A stretch of 64,000 nt of DNA from Burkholderiaceae bacterium (GCA_024235955.1 JACKLJ010000001.1:1597501-1661500), one strand, 5' to 3'. Positions 23,423 through 32,421 are shown, counted from the first letter of the stretch. Numbers and translations are program-made. The notes: a model not told the origin generated them from the sequence alone.

Positions 23423-25231
23423 ATGAACCACATCAGAAATTTTTCGATCATCGCGCACATCGATCATGGCAAGTCCACATTGGCCGATCGCCTGATTCAG
23501 CGCTGCGGCGGGCTGTCCGATCGCGAGATGGAGGCTCAGGTGCTGGACTCGATGGACATCGAGAAGGAGCGGGGGATAACCATCAAGGCGCAGACTGCCG
23601 CGCTGCAGTACAAGGCACGCGATGGCAAGGTCTACAACCTCAACCTGATCGACACGCCTGGCCACGTGGACTTCAGCTACGAAGTGTCCCGCTCGCTGTC
23701 GGCCTGCGAGGGTGCGTTGTTGGTGGTCGATGCGTCACAGGGCGTGGAAGCGCAGACGGTTGCCAACTGCTACACGGCATTGGATCTCGGTGTCGAGGTG
23801 CTGCCGGTGCTCAACAAGATGGATCTGCCGCAGGCGGATCCGGAGCGTGCCAAGGAAGAAGTGGAGGACGTGATCGGCATCGATGCCAGCGATGCCATCG
23901 CCATCTCCGCCAAGACCGGCATGGGCGTCGACGACGTGCTGGAGCAGATCGTCGCCAAGGTGCCTGCACCTCGCGGCAATCCGGATGCGCCGCTGCGCGC
24001 CATGATCATCGACTCCTGGTTTGACGCGTACGTGGGCGTGGTGATGCTGGTGCGTGTGGTGGATGGGCGCCTGCAGAAGAACGAACGCATCAAGCTGATG
24101 GCCACGGGCGCTGCCTACGAAGCCGGCAGCGTCGGCGTGTTCACGCCAGGCAACCAGCCGCGCGAGTCGCTGGAAGCGGGCGAGGTGGGCTACATCATTG
24201 CCGGCATCAAGGAGCTGAAGGCCGCCAAGGTGGGTGACACCGTCACCCTGGAGAAGAAACTGCCCAACAACCTCGGACCGGCCGGCAAGCCGCTGCCGGG
24301 CTTCAAGGAAGTTCAGCCCCAGGTGTTCGCCGGCCTCTACCCGACCGAGGCCAACCAGTACGACGCCCTGCGCGACAGCCTTGAAAAGCTCCAGCTCAAC
24401 GACGCATCGCTGCATTTCGAGCCCGAGGTGAGCCAGGCGCTGGGTTTCGGCTTCCGTTGCGGTTTCCTCGGCTTGCTGCACATGGAAATCGTCCAGGAGC
24501 GACTGGAACGCGAGTTCGACCAGGACCTGATCACCACCGCACCCAGCGTGGTCTACCAGGTGGAGACGGCCGACGGCGAGGTGATCATGGTGGAGAACCC
24601 CTCCAAGATGCCCGATCAGGGCCGGATCAACGAGATCCGCGAGCCCATCGTCACCGTGCACCTGTACATGCCGCAGGAATACGTAGGGGCCGTGATGACG
24701 CTGTGCAACCAGAAGCGTGGCGTGCAGATCAACATGGCCTACCACGGGCGGCAGGTGATGCTGACCTACGAGATCCCGCTGGGCGAGATCGTGCTGGACT
24801 TCTTCGACAAGCTCAAGAGCGTGAGCCGCGGCTACGCCAGCATGGACTACGAGTTCAAGGAGTATCGGCCCTCCGACGTGGTCAAGGTCGACATGCTGCT
24901 GAACGGTGAAAAGGTCGATGCCCTGTCGATCATCGTGCACCGCAGCCAGTCGCAGTACCGGGGCCGGGCCGTGGCGGCCAAGATGCGCGAGATCATCAGC
25001 CGCCAGCAGTTCGACGTGGCGATCCAGGCGGCCATCGGCGCGCACGTGATCGCGCGCGAGAACATCAAGGCCCTGCGCAAGAACGTGCTGGCAAAATGCT
25101 ACGGTGGTGACATCACCCGCAAGCGCAAGTTGTTGGAAAAGCAGAAGGCAGGCAAGAAGAGGATGAAGCAGATCGGCTCGGTAGAAGTACCGCAGGAAGC
25201 GTTTTTGGCCATTCTGCAGGTGGACGAGTGA
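23423..25231 (+). CDS. lepA: elongation factor 4 (LepA)
   Basis: 602 aa from the ATG at 23423 (a TTG precedes it in frame). It has G1 AHIDHGKSTLADR, G3 DTPGHVDFSYEV, G4 NKMD, and the LepA-specific C-terminal region with HRSQSQYRGRAVAAKMREII and AKCYGGDITRKRKLLEKQK. This translational GTPase back-translocates or remodels stalled ribosomes and affects initiation. It overlaps lepB by one base (TGATG), the classical lepA-lepB pair. Confidence 0.97.
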   Translation: MNHIRNFSIIAHIDHGKSTLADRLIQRCGGLSDREMEAQVLDSMDIEKERGITIKAQTAALQYKARDGKVYNLNLIDTPGHVDFSYEVSRSLSACEGALLVVDASQGVEAQTVANCYTALDLGVEVLPVLNKMDLPQADPERAKEEVEDVIGIDASDAIAISAKTGMGVDDVLEQIVAKVPAPRGNPDAPLRAMIIDSWFDAYVGVVMLVRVVDGRLQKNERIKLMATGAAYEAGSVGVFTPGNQPRESLEAGEVGYIIAGIKELKAAKVGDTVTLEKKLPNNLGPAGKPLPGFKEVQPQVFAGLYPTEANQYDALRDSLEKLQLNDASLHFEPEVSQALGFGFRCGFLGLLHMEIVQERLEREFDQDLITTAPSVVYQVETADGEVIMVENPSKMPDQGRINEIREPIVTVHLYMPQEYVGAVMTLCNQKRGVQINMAYHGRQVMLTYEIPLGEIVLDFFDKLKSVSRGYASMDYEFKEYRPSDVVKVDMLLNGEKVDALSIIVHRSQSQYRGRAVAAKMREIISRQQFDVAIQAAIGAHVIARENIKALRKNVLAKCYGGDITRKRKLLEKQKAGKKRMKQIGSVEVPQEAFLAILQVDE

Positions 25232-26196
25232 TGCCGCTGCTCACCGCACTCGTCCTGGCGGGCTTCGTGGGCTACGGGGCCGCCTGGTACATGGGCAACA
25301 TCGAAGGCAATTTCGCACTGGTCCTGTTTCTCGCCACGGTGGTGACGGGGCTGTACTGGGTGGCCGAGCGGCTGGTGTTCCTGCCACGCCGCCGGGCCGC
25401 AGCACAGGCGCTGCAGGCGCAGTCCGATCAGCGTCGTTCCGATCTGGCCGCTCAGGGCATCTCCCAGGTGGATGGCGACGTCGCCGTCGCGCGGGAGAAG
25501 CTGCTCGCGCAACCCTGGTGGCTGGACTGGACGGCCGGGCTGTTCCCCGTCATCCTGATCGTCTTCCTGCTGCGCTCGTTCGTGTTCGAGCCGTTCAAGA
25601 TTCCATCGGGATCAATGATTCCCACACTGCTGGTGGGCGACCTCATCCTGGTCAACAAGTTCACCTACGGCCTGAAACTGCCGGTGCTCAACACGCGCAT
25701 TACTGGGGGCAAACCGCTGCAGCGCGGCGACGTCGTGGTGTTCCGCTATCCGCCCAAGCCTAGCGTGGACTACATCAAGCGCGTGATTGGCCTGCCAGGC
25801 GATGAGGTGCGGTATTTCAACAAGCAGCTGACCATCAACGGCCAGCCGATGCCGCAGACGCGCATCTCGGATTTCTTCGATGCCACGACATCGGAGTATT
25901 TCAAGCAGTTCAACGAGCAGCTCGGTGAAAAAAATCACCGGATCATTGTGGACGACCGCCGCCCGGCGTTCATTGCCGGCGCCGACCAGTTCCAATACCG
26001 CGACAATTGCGTCTACAGCGTGGAGGGCGTGACCTGCAAGGTTCCTGCCGGCCACTATTTCATGATGGGCGACAATCGCGATAACTCGCTGGATTCCCGC
26101 TACTGGGGGTTCGTGCCGGACGACAACATCGTCGGCAAGGCGTTTTTTGTCTGGATGAATTTCGGCGACCTGAGCCGCATCGGGTCGTTCCAATGA
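25231..26196 (+). CDS. lepB: signal peptidase I
   Basis: 321 aa. Two membrane helices (about 3-20 or 28-48, and 103-118) precede the periplasmic catalytic domain. The dyad is S128 in IPSGSMIPTLL and K183 in YIKRVIGLPGD; the late box GDNRDNSLDSRYWGFVP is present. It cleaves Sec and Tat signal peptides. It is followed by a DUF4845 gene overlapping by 4 bases and by rnc, the usual arrangement in Burkholderiales. Confidence 0.97.
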   Translation: MPLLTALVLAGFVGYGAAWYMGNIEGNFALVLFLATVVTGLYWVAERLVFLPRRRAAAQALQAQSDQRRSDLAAQGISQVDGDVAVAREKLLAQPWWLDWTAGLFPVILIVFLLRSFVFEPFKIPSGSMIPTLLVGDLILVNKFTYGLKLPVLNTRITGGKPLQRGDVVVFRYPPKPSVDYIKRVIGLPGDEVRYFNKQLTINGQPMPQTRISDFFDATTSEYFKQFNEQLGEKNHRIIVDDRRPAFIAGADQFQYRDNCVYSVEGVTCKVPAGHYFMMGDNRDNSLDSRYWGFVPDDNIVGKAFFVWMNFGDLSRIGSFQ

Positions 26197-26588
26197 CTGG
26201 AGAGGGCTGTTCGATGAAGCACGGGCGTAGCAGGTTTTCGCAGCGGGGGATTTCGTTCATCGGTCTGCTGATCCTGGGGGTGATACTGGCGTTGCTGGCC
26301 ATCGTGGGGGCCAGGGTGGTGCCGACGGTGGCCGAATATCTTTCTATTCAGAAAACAGTCAGGAAGGTAGCAGCTGATGGCGGTGAATCTCCGATGGTCA
26401 TCAAGCAGAACTTCGACAAAGTCGCAGCAGCCGATTACATAGACTCGGTCACAGGCAAAGATCTCGAAGTCACGAAAAACGGCGACAAGGTGGTGATCAA
26501 CTTCGCCTACGATAAGGAAATCCCCCTGTTTGGCCCCGCTTTCCTGCTGATCAAATACCGGGGTTCGAGCGATCAAGGCTATCGTTGA
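26193..26588 (+). CDS. DUF4845 single-pass membrane protein
   Basis: 131 aa (124 if started at the ATG at 26214, which gives the tail MKHGRSRFSQRGISF before the membrane). One helix at about 20-43 (FIGLLILGVILALLAIVGAR) begins like a type IV pilin-like N-terminus with RQGxSFIGL character (here QRGISFIGL), then a small soluble domain. DUF4845 proteins sit between lepB and rnc in betaproteobacteria; their role is unknown. It overlaps lepB (ATGA) and is followed by the unusual TTG start of rnc. Confidence 0.85.
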   Translation: MTGEGCSMKHGRSRFSQRGISFIGLLILGVILALLAIVGARVVPTVAEYLSIQKTVRKVAADGGESPMVIKQNFDKVAAADYIDSVTGKDLEVTKNGDKVVINFAYDKEIPLFGPAFLLIKYRGSSDQGYR

Positions 26589-27295
26589 GTGTCCCAGCGC
26601 GCGCAGTCGCCTTGCCTGCCACTGCGGTAGACCTTCAGAACCGGCTCGCTTACCGGTTCCATAACGCGGCACTGCTCGATCGCGCGCTGACGCACCGCAG
26701 CTATTCGGCCACGCACAACGAACGCCTGGAGTTTCTGGGCGATTCGGTGCTCAACTTGGCGGTGGCCCATATGCTGTACGAAGCGCTGGGCGAGTTGCCA
26801 GAGGGCGATCTCTCGCGCATCCGTGCCAACCTGGTCAAGCAGTCAACGTTGCACGAGTTGGCGCTCTCCATCGATCTGCCCGGGTATCTGAAGCTCGGCG
26901 AGGGCGAGTTGCGTGCCGGCGGCCGCAGCAAGCCCTCCATCCTGGCCGACGCCCTGGAAGCCATCATCGGCGCGGTCTATCTCGATGCCGGTTATGCGGC
27001 AGCCCAGGACCTGGTGCGCCGCCTGTTCGACCAGGTCGAGATCCATCCCGACATGGCCGTGGCTGCCAAGGACGCCAAGACAGCCTTGCAGGAATGGCTG
27101 CAGGGCCGCAAACTGCAGCGTCCGCAGTACGAGGTGGCGGCCATCGGCGGCGCGGCGCACCGGCAGGTCTTCGAAGTGCGCTGCGTCGTGGAAGAACTCG
27201 GGCTACAGTCGACGGGCGAGGGCGCGTCGCGCCGCGCGGCCGAGCAGGAAGCAGCCGCCGCCATGCTCCGCCAACTGCCCCCCAACGGCCGCTGA
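26585..27295 (+). CDS. rnc: ribonuclease III
   Basis: 236 aa. The signature HNERLEFLGDSVLNLAVAHM is at residues 40-59, and the acidic catalytic set continues in ILADALEAIIGAVYLDAGY. A dsRNA-binding domain occupies the C-terminal third. It cuts double-stranded RNA in rRNA maturation and sRNA pathways. The proposed start is a TTG that overlaps the DUF4845 stop (TTGA); another in-frame TTG lies at 26612, and no ATG or GTG is usable. Weak initiation may limit its synthesis. Confidence 0.94.
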   Translation: MSVPARAVALPATAVDLQNRLAYRFHNAALLDRALTHRSYSATHNERLEFLGDSVLNLAVAHMLYEALGELPEGDLSRIRANLVKQSTLHELALSIDLPGYLKLGEGELRAGGRSKPSILADALEAIIGAVYLDAGYAAAQDLVRRLFDQVEIHPDMAVAAKDAKTALQEWLQGRKLQRPQYEVAAIGGAAHRQVFEVRCVVEELGLQSTGEGASRRAAEQEAAAAMLRQLPPNGR

Positions 27296-27310
27296 AGAAG
27301 CCCGGATTTG

Positions 27311-27368
27311 CTATTGTTATGAGAGCTGCCTGCGCCCGTTGTTCAAGGGCTGTCCGCTCATTTGTTGT
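27311..27368 (+). repeat. TAGCTGCC-family dispersed repeat, copy 4
   Basis: AGCTGCCTGCGCCC at 27324-27337 with an AT-rich head (GCTATTGTTATGAG) and the tail AAGGGCTGTCCGCTCATTTG. It fills the rnc-era gap and ends just before the era ATG. Confidence 0.85.
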
Positions 27369-27373
27369 GTGAA

Positions 27374-28315
27374 ATGACCAACACCCTCACCCCCGCCGCA
27401 ACCGGCGAGCAACGCTGTGGCCTGATTGCCATTGTGGGCCGCCCGAACGTGGGCAAGTCGACCCTGCTCAACGCCCTGGTTGGCCAGAAGATCAGCATCA
27501 CGTCCCGCAAGGCGCAGACCACGCGCCACCGCATCACCGGCATCCGCACCCGGCCGGACGATGCGGGGGGCGGCACCCAGTTCGTGTTCGTCGACACCCC
27601 GGGCTTCCAGACGCGGCACGCTGCGGCGCTGAACAAGTCGCTCAACAAGACCGTGCTGGGCGCCATCGACGGCGTGGATCTGGTGCTGTTCGTGGTCGAA
27701 GCCGGTACCTTTTCGCTGGCCGACGCCAAGGTGCTGTCGCTGCTGCGTGAGGGCACTCCCGCCATGCTGGTGGCCAACAAGCTCGATGCCGTGCACCGCC
27801 GCAGCGAGATCGCGCCCTGGCTCAAGACCATGGAAGAGCGCTACCCGTTTGCCGAGTATGTGCCCATGTCGGCCAAGAACCCGCGCGACGTGCAGACGCT
27901 TCTGTCGGTGTGCGAGCGGTACCTGCCCGCGCAGCCCTGGTGGTACAGCGAAGACGACCTGACCGACCGCAGCGAGCGCTTTCTGGCCGGCGAGATCGTG
28001 CGCGAGAAGCTGTTCCGCCTGACGGGCGACGAACTGCCGTATACCTCCACGGTGGTGATCGACCAGTTCGGTGAGGAAAAGAGCAAGGCGCACGGCCGCA
28101 TGGTGCGCATCGCCGCCACCATCGTGGTCGAGCGCGACGGCCACAAGGCCATGGTCATCGGCGAAAAGGGCGAGCGCCTCAAGCGCATCGGCACCGAGGC
28201 GCGCCAGGAGCTGGAAAAGCTCATGGACTGCAAGGTGCACCTGGAACTCTGGGTCAAGGTGCGCTCCGGCTGGGCCGACGACGAGGCGCGCGTGCGCAGC
28301 TACGGCTACGAGTGA
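27374..28315 (+). CDS. era: GTPase Era
   Basis: 313 aa from the ATG at 27374. It has G1 GRPNVGKSTLLNALVG, G3 DTPGFQ, G4 NKLD and a C-terminal KH domain (about 215-300; VVIDQFGEEKSKAHGRMVRI, IGEKGERLKRIG). Era binds 16S rRNA near its 3' end and checks 30S assembly. The upstream 78 bases are mostly a dispersed repeat, so the coupling to rnc seen in other proteobacteria is looser here. Confidence 0.97.
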   Translation: MTNTLTPAATGEQRCGLIAIVGRPNVGKSTLLNALVGQKISITSRKAQTTRHRITGIRTRPDDAGGGTQFVFVDTPGFQTRHAAALNKSLNKTVLGAIDGVDLVLFVVEAGTFSLADAKVLSLLREGTPAMLVANKLDAVHRRSEIAPWLKTMEERYPFAEYVPMSAKNPRDVQTLLSVCERYLPAQPWWYSEDDLTDRSERFLAGEIVREKLFRLTGDELPYTSTVVIDQFGEEKSKAHGRMVRIAATIVVERDGHKAMVIGEKGERLKRIGTEARQELEKLMDCKVHLELWVKVRSGWADDEARVRSYGYE

Positions 28316-28328
28316 AAGTTTTTCGCGC

Positions 28329-29093
28329 GTGAACCGCGTTGCCCACGAGCCTGGCTACGTCCTGCACCACTACGACTGGAGCGAATCCAGCCTGATCGTG
28401 GAAGCCTTCACCCGCGCCCACGGCCGTGTGGCGCTGGTGGCCAAGGGCGCCAAGCGGCCATCCTCCAATTTCCGCGCCGTGCTGCTGCCGCTGCAGCCGC
28501 TGCTGCTGGCCTGGGGCGGCGATGCCGAGATCCGCACGCTCAAGAGCGCCGAATGGGGTGGCGGCCAGGTCATGCCGCTGGGCGACGCGCTGCTCTCCGG
28601 CTACTACGCCAACGAACTGTTGCTGCGCCTGCTGGCGCGCGAAGACGCCCACCCGCGCCTGTTCGATGCCTATGCCGCCCTGGTGCACGTGCTGGCCTCC
28701 GAAGGCGGCGACAGCCTGCATGCCGCGGCACTGCGCGCCTTCGAGCTGCTGCTGCTGCGCGAAACCGGGCACCTGCCGTCGCTGGCCGCGGAGACGCTCA
28801 CGCTCGCACCGCTGCGTGCCGAGGCCGCCTACCAGCTCGCCGCCGAAGGTGGCCTGCAGGCCGCGCCGCCGGGGCAGGGCGGGGCGCTGCCGGGGCGCAG
28901 CTGGGGGCTGCTGGCCACCGCGCTGCAGGATGCCGCGCCGCTCAGCGCCACCCTGGCCGCCTGCACCGGCCTGCCGGCCGAGCAGCGGGCGGCGCTGCGC
29001 CAGCAGCTGCGCGGCCTGCTCCACTACCATGGCGGGGTCCAGACTCTGCGCACCCGCCAGCTGATGATGGACCTGCAATCGCTCCAGCCATGA
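28329..29093 (+). CDS. recO: DNA repair protein RecO
   Basis: 254 aa from a GTG at 28329, 13 bases after era. It has the OB-fold N-terminus VLHHYDWSESSLIVEAFTRA and HGRVALVAKGAKRP, then a helical domain. RecO helps load RecA at SSB-coated gaps together with RecR. The Zn-finger cysteines present in some RecO proteins are absent, as in other proteobacteria. The upstream part of the same frame is a shadow of era. The end overlaps pdxJ (ATGA). Confidence 0.93.
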   Translation: MNRVAHEPGYVLHHYDWSESSLIVEAFTRAHGRVALVAKGAKRPSSNFRAVLLPLQPLLLAWGGDAEIRTLKSAEWGGGQVMPLGDALLSGYYANELLLRLLAREDAHPRLFDAYAALVHVLASEGGDSLHAAALRAFELLLLRETGHLPSLAAETLTLAPLRAEAAYQLAAEGGLQAAPPGQGGALPGRSWGLLATALQDAAPLSATLAACTGLPAEQRAALRQQLRGLLHYHGGVQTLRTRQLMMDLQSLQP

Positions 29094-29857
29094 CCTGCCA
29101 GCTTTCCGTCAACGTCAACAAGGTCGCCCTGGTGCGCAACACGCGCCACCTGGGCATCCCCAGCGTCACCCGCGCGGCCGAGCTGTGCCTGGCCGCCGGC
29201 GCGCACGGCATCACCGTGCATCCGCGGCCCGACGAGCGCCACGTGCGCGCGCACGACGTGCACGACCTGGCCGCGCTGCTCAAGGCCTGGCCGGGCCGCG
29301 AATACAACATCGAAGGCAACCCCACGCACAACCTGATGGCCTTCATCGAGGCCGTGCGGCCCGACCAGAGCACCTTCGTGCCCGACAGCGTGGAGCAGTT
29401 CACCAGCGACCACGGCTGGAACCTGGCCGATGCCGCGGTGCGCCAGCGCCTGCGCCCGCTGATCGCCCAGGCCCAGGCTGCCGGCAGCCGCGTCAGCCTG
29501 TTCATGGACCCGGAGCCGCAGCTCATGCCGCTGGCGCGCGAGCTCGGCGCCGACCGCGTGGAGCTGTACACCGAGCCCTACGCCGCCGCCTGGGCCACCG
29601 GCGACGCCGCCGCGCGCGCGGCCTCGCTGCAGCGCTATGCGGCCGCAGCGCAGGCCGCGCTGGATGCCGGCCTGGCCGTCAACGCCGGCCACGACCTGAA
29701 CCGCGACAACCTCACCCCCTTCCTGCGCGCCGTGCCCGGCGTGGCCGAGGTCAGCATCGGCCACGCGCTGATCGCCGACGCGCTGGAGATGGGCTACGAC
29801 GCCACCGTCAAGGCCTACCTGGGTTGCATCAGCGCTGCTCTTGCGACCGCGGGCTGA
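29090..29857 (+). CDS. pdxJ: pyridoxine 5'-phosphate synthase
   Basis: 255 aa. It begins MTCQLSVNVNKVALVRNTRH and includes HGITVHPRPDERHVRAHDV, IEGNPTHNLMAF and the terminal VSIGHALIADALEMGYDATV. PdxJ condenses 1-deoxy-xylulose 5-phosphate with 3-amino-2-oxopropyl phosphate in de novo vitamin B6 synthesis. It usually lies directly before acpS; here a 2H phosphoesterase gene intervenes. It overlaps recO by 4 bases. Confidence 0.96.
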   Translation: MTCQLSVNVNKVALVRNTRHLGIPSVTRAAELCLAAGAHGITVHPRPDERHVRAHDVHDLAALLKAWPGREYNIEGNPTHNLMAFIEAVRPDQSTFVPDSVEQFTSDHGWNLADAAVRQRLRPLIAQAQAAGSRVSLFMDPEPQLMPLARELGADRVELYTEPYAAAWATGDAAARAASLQRYAAAAQAALDAGLAVNAGHDLNRDNLTPFLRAVPGVAEVSIGHALIADALEMGYDATVKAYLGCISAALATAG

Positions 29858-29867
29858 TGGTGGTCGC

Positions 29868-30401
29868 ATGCTGTATGTGATCGGAGTCCCCAGGATTGGC
29901 GATCTGGACGCTGCCGCAATCGCAGGCGTACGAATCCAGCACGATCCGCAAGCTAGCTCGGTGCCGGCGCATGTGACCCTGGTCTTTGCGGCACCGGTCG
30001 ATGCGAATGCGGCGGTCGAGGCGGCTCGTCACGCGGCTCTGGCCGTGCAGCCGATCGATGCGTGCTTTCGCCGCGCCATGGTTTGGTGGACGGGGCAGGG
30101 CCGGGCTTGGGTGTACCTGGTGCCTGACGAGGGTTTCAGCGCACTTTCTGCCTGGCATGACTCGTTGTACGGAGCGGACGGTCCGTTTGCCAGATACCGC
30201 TGCTGGAATATCCCGTTTGTGCCGCACATGACCTTGGCCGCGACTGATACGGTCGACGCGGCGCGAGCCATCGCAGACCAATGGAACGCTTCCAGGCGGG
30301 ACATAGCCGCGCGTTTCGAGTCATTGACAGTGGGCGAGCCGGTCTCCTCCACAGGGGAGTTCCGGGTGATGGAGAGCTTCCGCGTAGGGCCCAACCCATG
30401 A
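29868..30401 (+). CDS. 2H phosphoesterase / 2'-5' RNA ligase-like protein
   Basis: 177 aa from the ATG at 29868. Both signature motifs of the 2H superfamily are present: H35-V-T37 (VPAHVTLVF) and H120-M-T122 (VPHMTLAA), spaced as in LigT/ThpR and related cyclic phosphodiesterases. The family opens 2',3'-cyclic phosphates in small RNA or nucleotide substrates; the substrate here is unknown. It sits between pdxJ and acpS, overlapping acpS by 4 bases, and its codon choice looks less G/C-extreme than both neighbours, so it may be an acquired gene. Confidence 0.82.
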   Translation: MLYVIGVPRIGDLDAAAIAGVRIQHDPQASSVPAHVTLVFAAPVDANAAVEAARHAALAVQPIDACFRRAMVWWTGQGRAWVYLVPDEGFSALSAWHDSLYGADGPFARYRCWNIPFVPHMTLAATDTVDAARAIADQWNASRRDIAARFESLTVGEPVSSTGEFRVMESFRVGPNP

Positions 30402-30808
30402 TCCACGGCATCGGCACCGACATCTGCGACATCCGCCGCATCCGTGCCAGCTTTGAGCGGCACGGCGAGCGCTTCGCGCAGAAGATCCTGGCCGATGCCG
30501 AACTGGCCGTGTGGCGCCGGCGCAGCGCGCGCTGGCCGGAGCGCGGGCTGCGTTACCTGGCCACGCGTTTTTCGGCCAAGGAGGCCTTCAGCAAGGCCAT
30601 CGGCCTGGGCATGCGCCTGCCCATGCACTGGCGGCTGTGCGAGATCGCCAACCGCCCGAGCGGCGAGCCCTGCATCGTGCTGCACGGCGGGCTGAAGACC
30701 TGGTTTGAGGCGCAGCAGCTGGTCGCCCACATCAGCGTGACCGACGAGTCCGACTACGCCGCCAGCTTCTGCGTGGTGGAGCGGCAAGCGCAGCCGGATC
30801 GGGCATGA
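30398..30808 (+). CDS. acpS: holo-[acyl-carrier-protein] synthase
   Basis: 136 aa from the ATG at 30398. It has the N-terminal MIHGIGTDICDIRRI with the Mg-binding Asp, and RFSAKEAFSKAIGLG with the second acidic ligand. AcpS transfers 4'-phosphopantetheine from CoA to the acpP serine. The stop codon (30806-30808) falls at the outer edge of dispersed-repeat copy 5. Confidence 0.96.
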   Translation: MIHGIGTDICDIRRIRASFERHGERFAQKILADAELAVWRRRSARWPERGLRYLATRFSAKEAFSKAIGLGMRLPMHWRLCEIANRPSGEPCIVLHGGLKTWFEAQQLVAHISVTDESDYAASFCVVERQAQPDRA

Positions 30809-30870
30809 AATTGGCCGCTGACCCAGGCAGGGCAGGCGCAGCCAGCTATTAGAATCATAGTATTTCAGGC
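30804..30870 (-). repeat. TAGCTGCC-family dispersed repeat, copy 5
   Basis: Reverse orientation; on the minus strand it reads AATAGCTGGCTGCGCC near 30850, then through to GGCCAATTTCATGCCC at 30804. It fills the acpS-nagZ gap and includes the acpS stop. Confidence 0.75.
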
Positions 30871-30886
30871 ACTCGGACCCACCGGC

Positions 30887-31942
30887 ATGCAGCACGCTCC
30901 CCTCGTCATCGACATTGCCGGTACCCGGCTCACGGCCGAAGACCGCCGGCGCCTGGCTCATCCGCTGGTGGGCGGCCTGATCCTGTTCGCCCGCAACTGG
31001 GAAAGCCGCGAGCAGCTCACCGCGCTCACCGCCGACATGCACCGCCTGCGGCCCGATCTGCTCATTGCGGTCGACCACGAGGGCGGCCGCGTGCAGCGCT
31101 TTCGCAACGGCGGCTTCACGCACCTGCCCCCCATGCGTGCCCTGGGCGAGCTGTGGATGCAGGACGCCATGCGTGCGCAGGACGCCGCCACCGCCTGCGG
31201 CTACGTGCTGGCGGCCGAGCTGCGCGCCTGCGGGGTGGATTTCAGCTTCACGCCGGTGCTGGACCTGGACTGGGGCCGCAGCGGCGTGATCGGCGACCGC
31301 GCCTTCCATGCCGACGCGCGCGTCACCGCCGTGCTGGCGCGCTGCCTGGCGCTGGGCTTGCTGCAAGCCGGCATGGGCAATTGCGGCAAGCATTTCCCCG
31401 GCCACGGCTGGGCCAGCGCCGATTCGCACACCGATGCGCCGGTGGACACCCGCGGCCTCAAGGCCATCCTGGCGGCCGACGCCGCGCCTTATGGCTGGCT
31501 CAGCACCGCGCTCACCGCCGTGATGCCGGCGCACGTGGTCTACCCCAGGGTGGATGCTCGCCCGGCCGGTTTTTCCGCCCGCTGGCTGCAGGCCGTGCTG
31601 CGCGGGCGGCTCGGCTTTGGCGGCGCCATCTTCAGCGACGACCTCTCCATGGCCGGCGCGCGGCGCCTCGGCGGGCGCGAGCTCAGCCACACCGAAGCCG
31701 CGCTGGCCGCGCTGGAGGCGGGGTGCGACCTGGTACTGCTGTGCAACCAGTCGCTGGACGGCGGCGAGGCGCTGGACGCGCTGATCGACGGCCTGTCCGA
31801 AGCCCAGCTCAAGGGCCGCTGGCACCCCGCCGAGGCCAGCGAGGCGCGCCGCCAGGCCCTGTTGCCGCGCCAGCCCGCGCTGGACTGGGACAACCTGATG
31901 CGTTCAACCGCTTACCTGCACGCGCTGGCGCTGCTGCCCTGA
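30887..31942 (+). CDS. nagZ: beta-N-acetylhexosaminidase NagZ
   Basis: 351 aa, family GH3. It has the flexible-loop motif GNCGKHFPGHGWASADSH and the nucleophile Asp in AIFSDDLSMAGA; VDHEGGRVQRF lies near the N-terminus. NagZ removes GlcNAc from anhydro-muropeptides in the cytoplasm during cell-wall recycling, making the signals that control AmpC-type responses. No signal peptide. It follows acpS, as in other Burkholderiales, but with a dispersed repeat in the gap. Confidence 0.96.
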   Translation: MQHAPLVIDIAGTRLTAEDRRRLAHPLVGGLILFARNWESREQLTALTADMHRLRPDLLIAVDHEGGRVQRFRNGGFTHLPPMRALGELWMQDAMRAQDAATACGYVLAAELRACGVDFSFTPVLDLDWGRSGVIGDRAFHADARVTAVLARCLALGLLQAGMGNCGKHFPGHGWASADSHTDAPVDTRGLKAILAADAAPYGWLSTALTAVMPAHVVYPRVDARPAGFSARWLQAVLRGRLGFGGAIFSDDLSMAGARRLGGRELSHTEAALAALEAGCDLVLLCNQSLDGGEALDALIDGLSEAQLKGRWHPAEASEARRQALLPRQPALDWDNLMRSTAYLHALALLP

Positions 31943-32001
31943 TCGGCGCATCATCGGGGGTCGCGGCGCGAACTTTTGGCGCCCGCGGCGATCCGACACC
32001 C

Positions 32002-32421
32002 ATGATCTTCATGACCTACCGTTCCTTGCCCTCCGGTTCCTCTGCCAGTGCAGGCGGCAGCGCCCTCGAGCGTCTGCTGGCCCGCGTGACGGGTGCACTG
32101 GTCTGGGGCGGCCTGATGCTGATGGGCCTCGTGTTCGCGCTCAGCCTGCTGTTCTGGCTGGTGCTGATGGTGCTCGTGAGCCTGGCGGCCAGCCTGTTCA
32201 CCGGCCGCGCGCCCACGGTGGCGGTGCTGTGGCGCCGCTACCGCGACATGACCCGCCAGCGCTGGCCGTCGCAGGGCAGCGCCAGCCGCACGCCGCGCGC
32301 CGACGCTGCCGATGTCACGGGTGCCGCATCCGCGCCCGGCCGGGTGGAAGACGTGCGCTGGCGCGAAGTGCCGGCCGAGCAGCCTGCGCGGGCCGACGAC
32401 GTGTCTTCGCGTCGCTCCTGA
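32002..32421 (+). CDS. small single-pass membrane protein of unknown function
   Basis: 139 aa from the ATG at 32002; the ATG at 32011 is an alternative. One long hydrophobic segment at about 32-66 (VWGGLMLMGLVFALSLLFWL, then VLMVLVSLAASLF) could form one long or two short spans. A basic stretch WRRYRDMTRQRW and a disordered Ala/Arg-rich tail follow. No known domain recognised. It is 59 bases after nagZ on the same strand. Coding status is supported by the hydrophobic block and start/stop context, but it is not conserved in any way I can verify. Confidence 0.6.
   Translation: MIFMTYRSLPSGSSASAGGSALERLLARVTGALVWGGLMLMGLVFALSLLFWLVLMVLVSLAASLFTGRAPTVAVLWRRYRDMTRQRWPSQGSASRTPRADAADVTGAASAPGRVEDVRWREVPAEQPARADDVSSRRS

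Noticed and set aside
23134..23460. 108-codon minus-strand frame across the mucD-lepA island
   Set aside because: It crosses the terminator, the tandem repeats and the lepA start, has no domain, and runs antisense to all visible signals.
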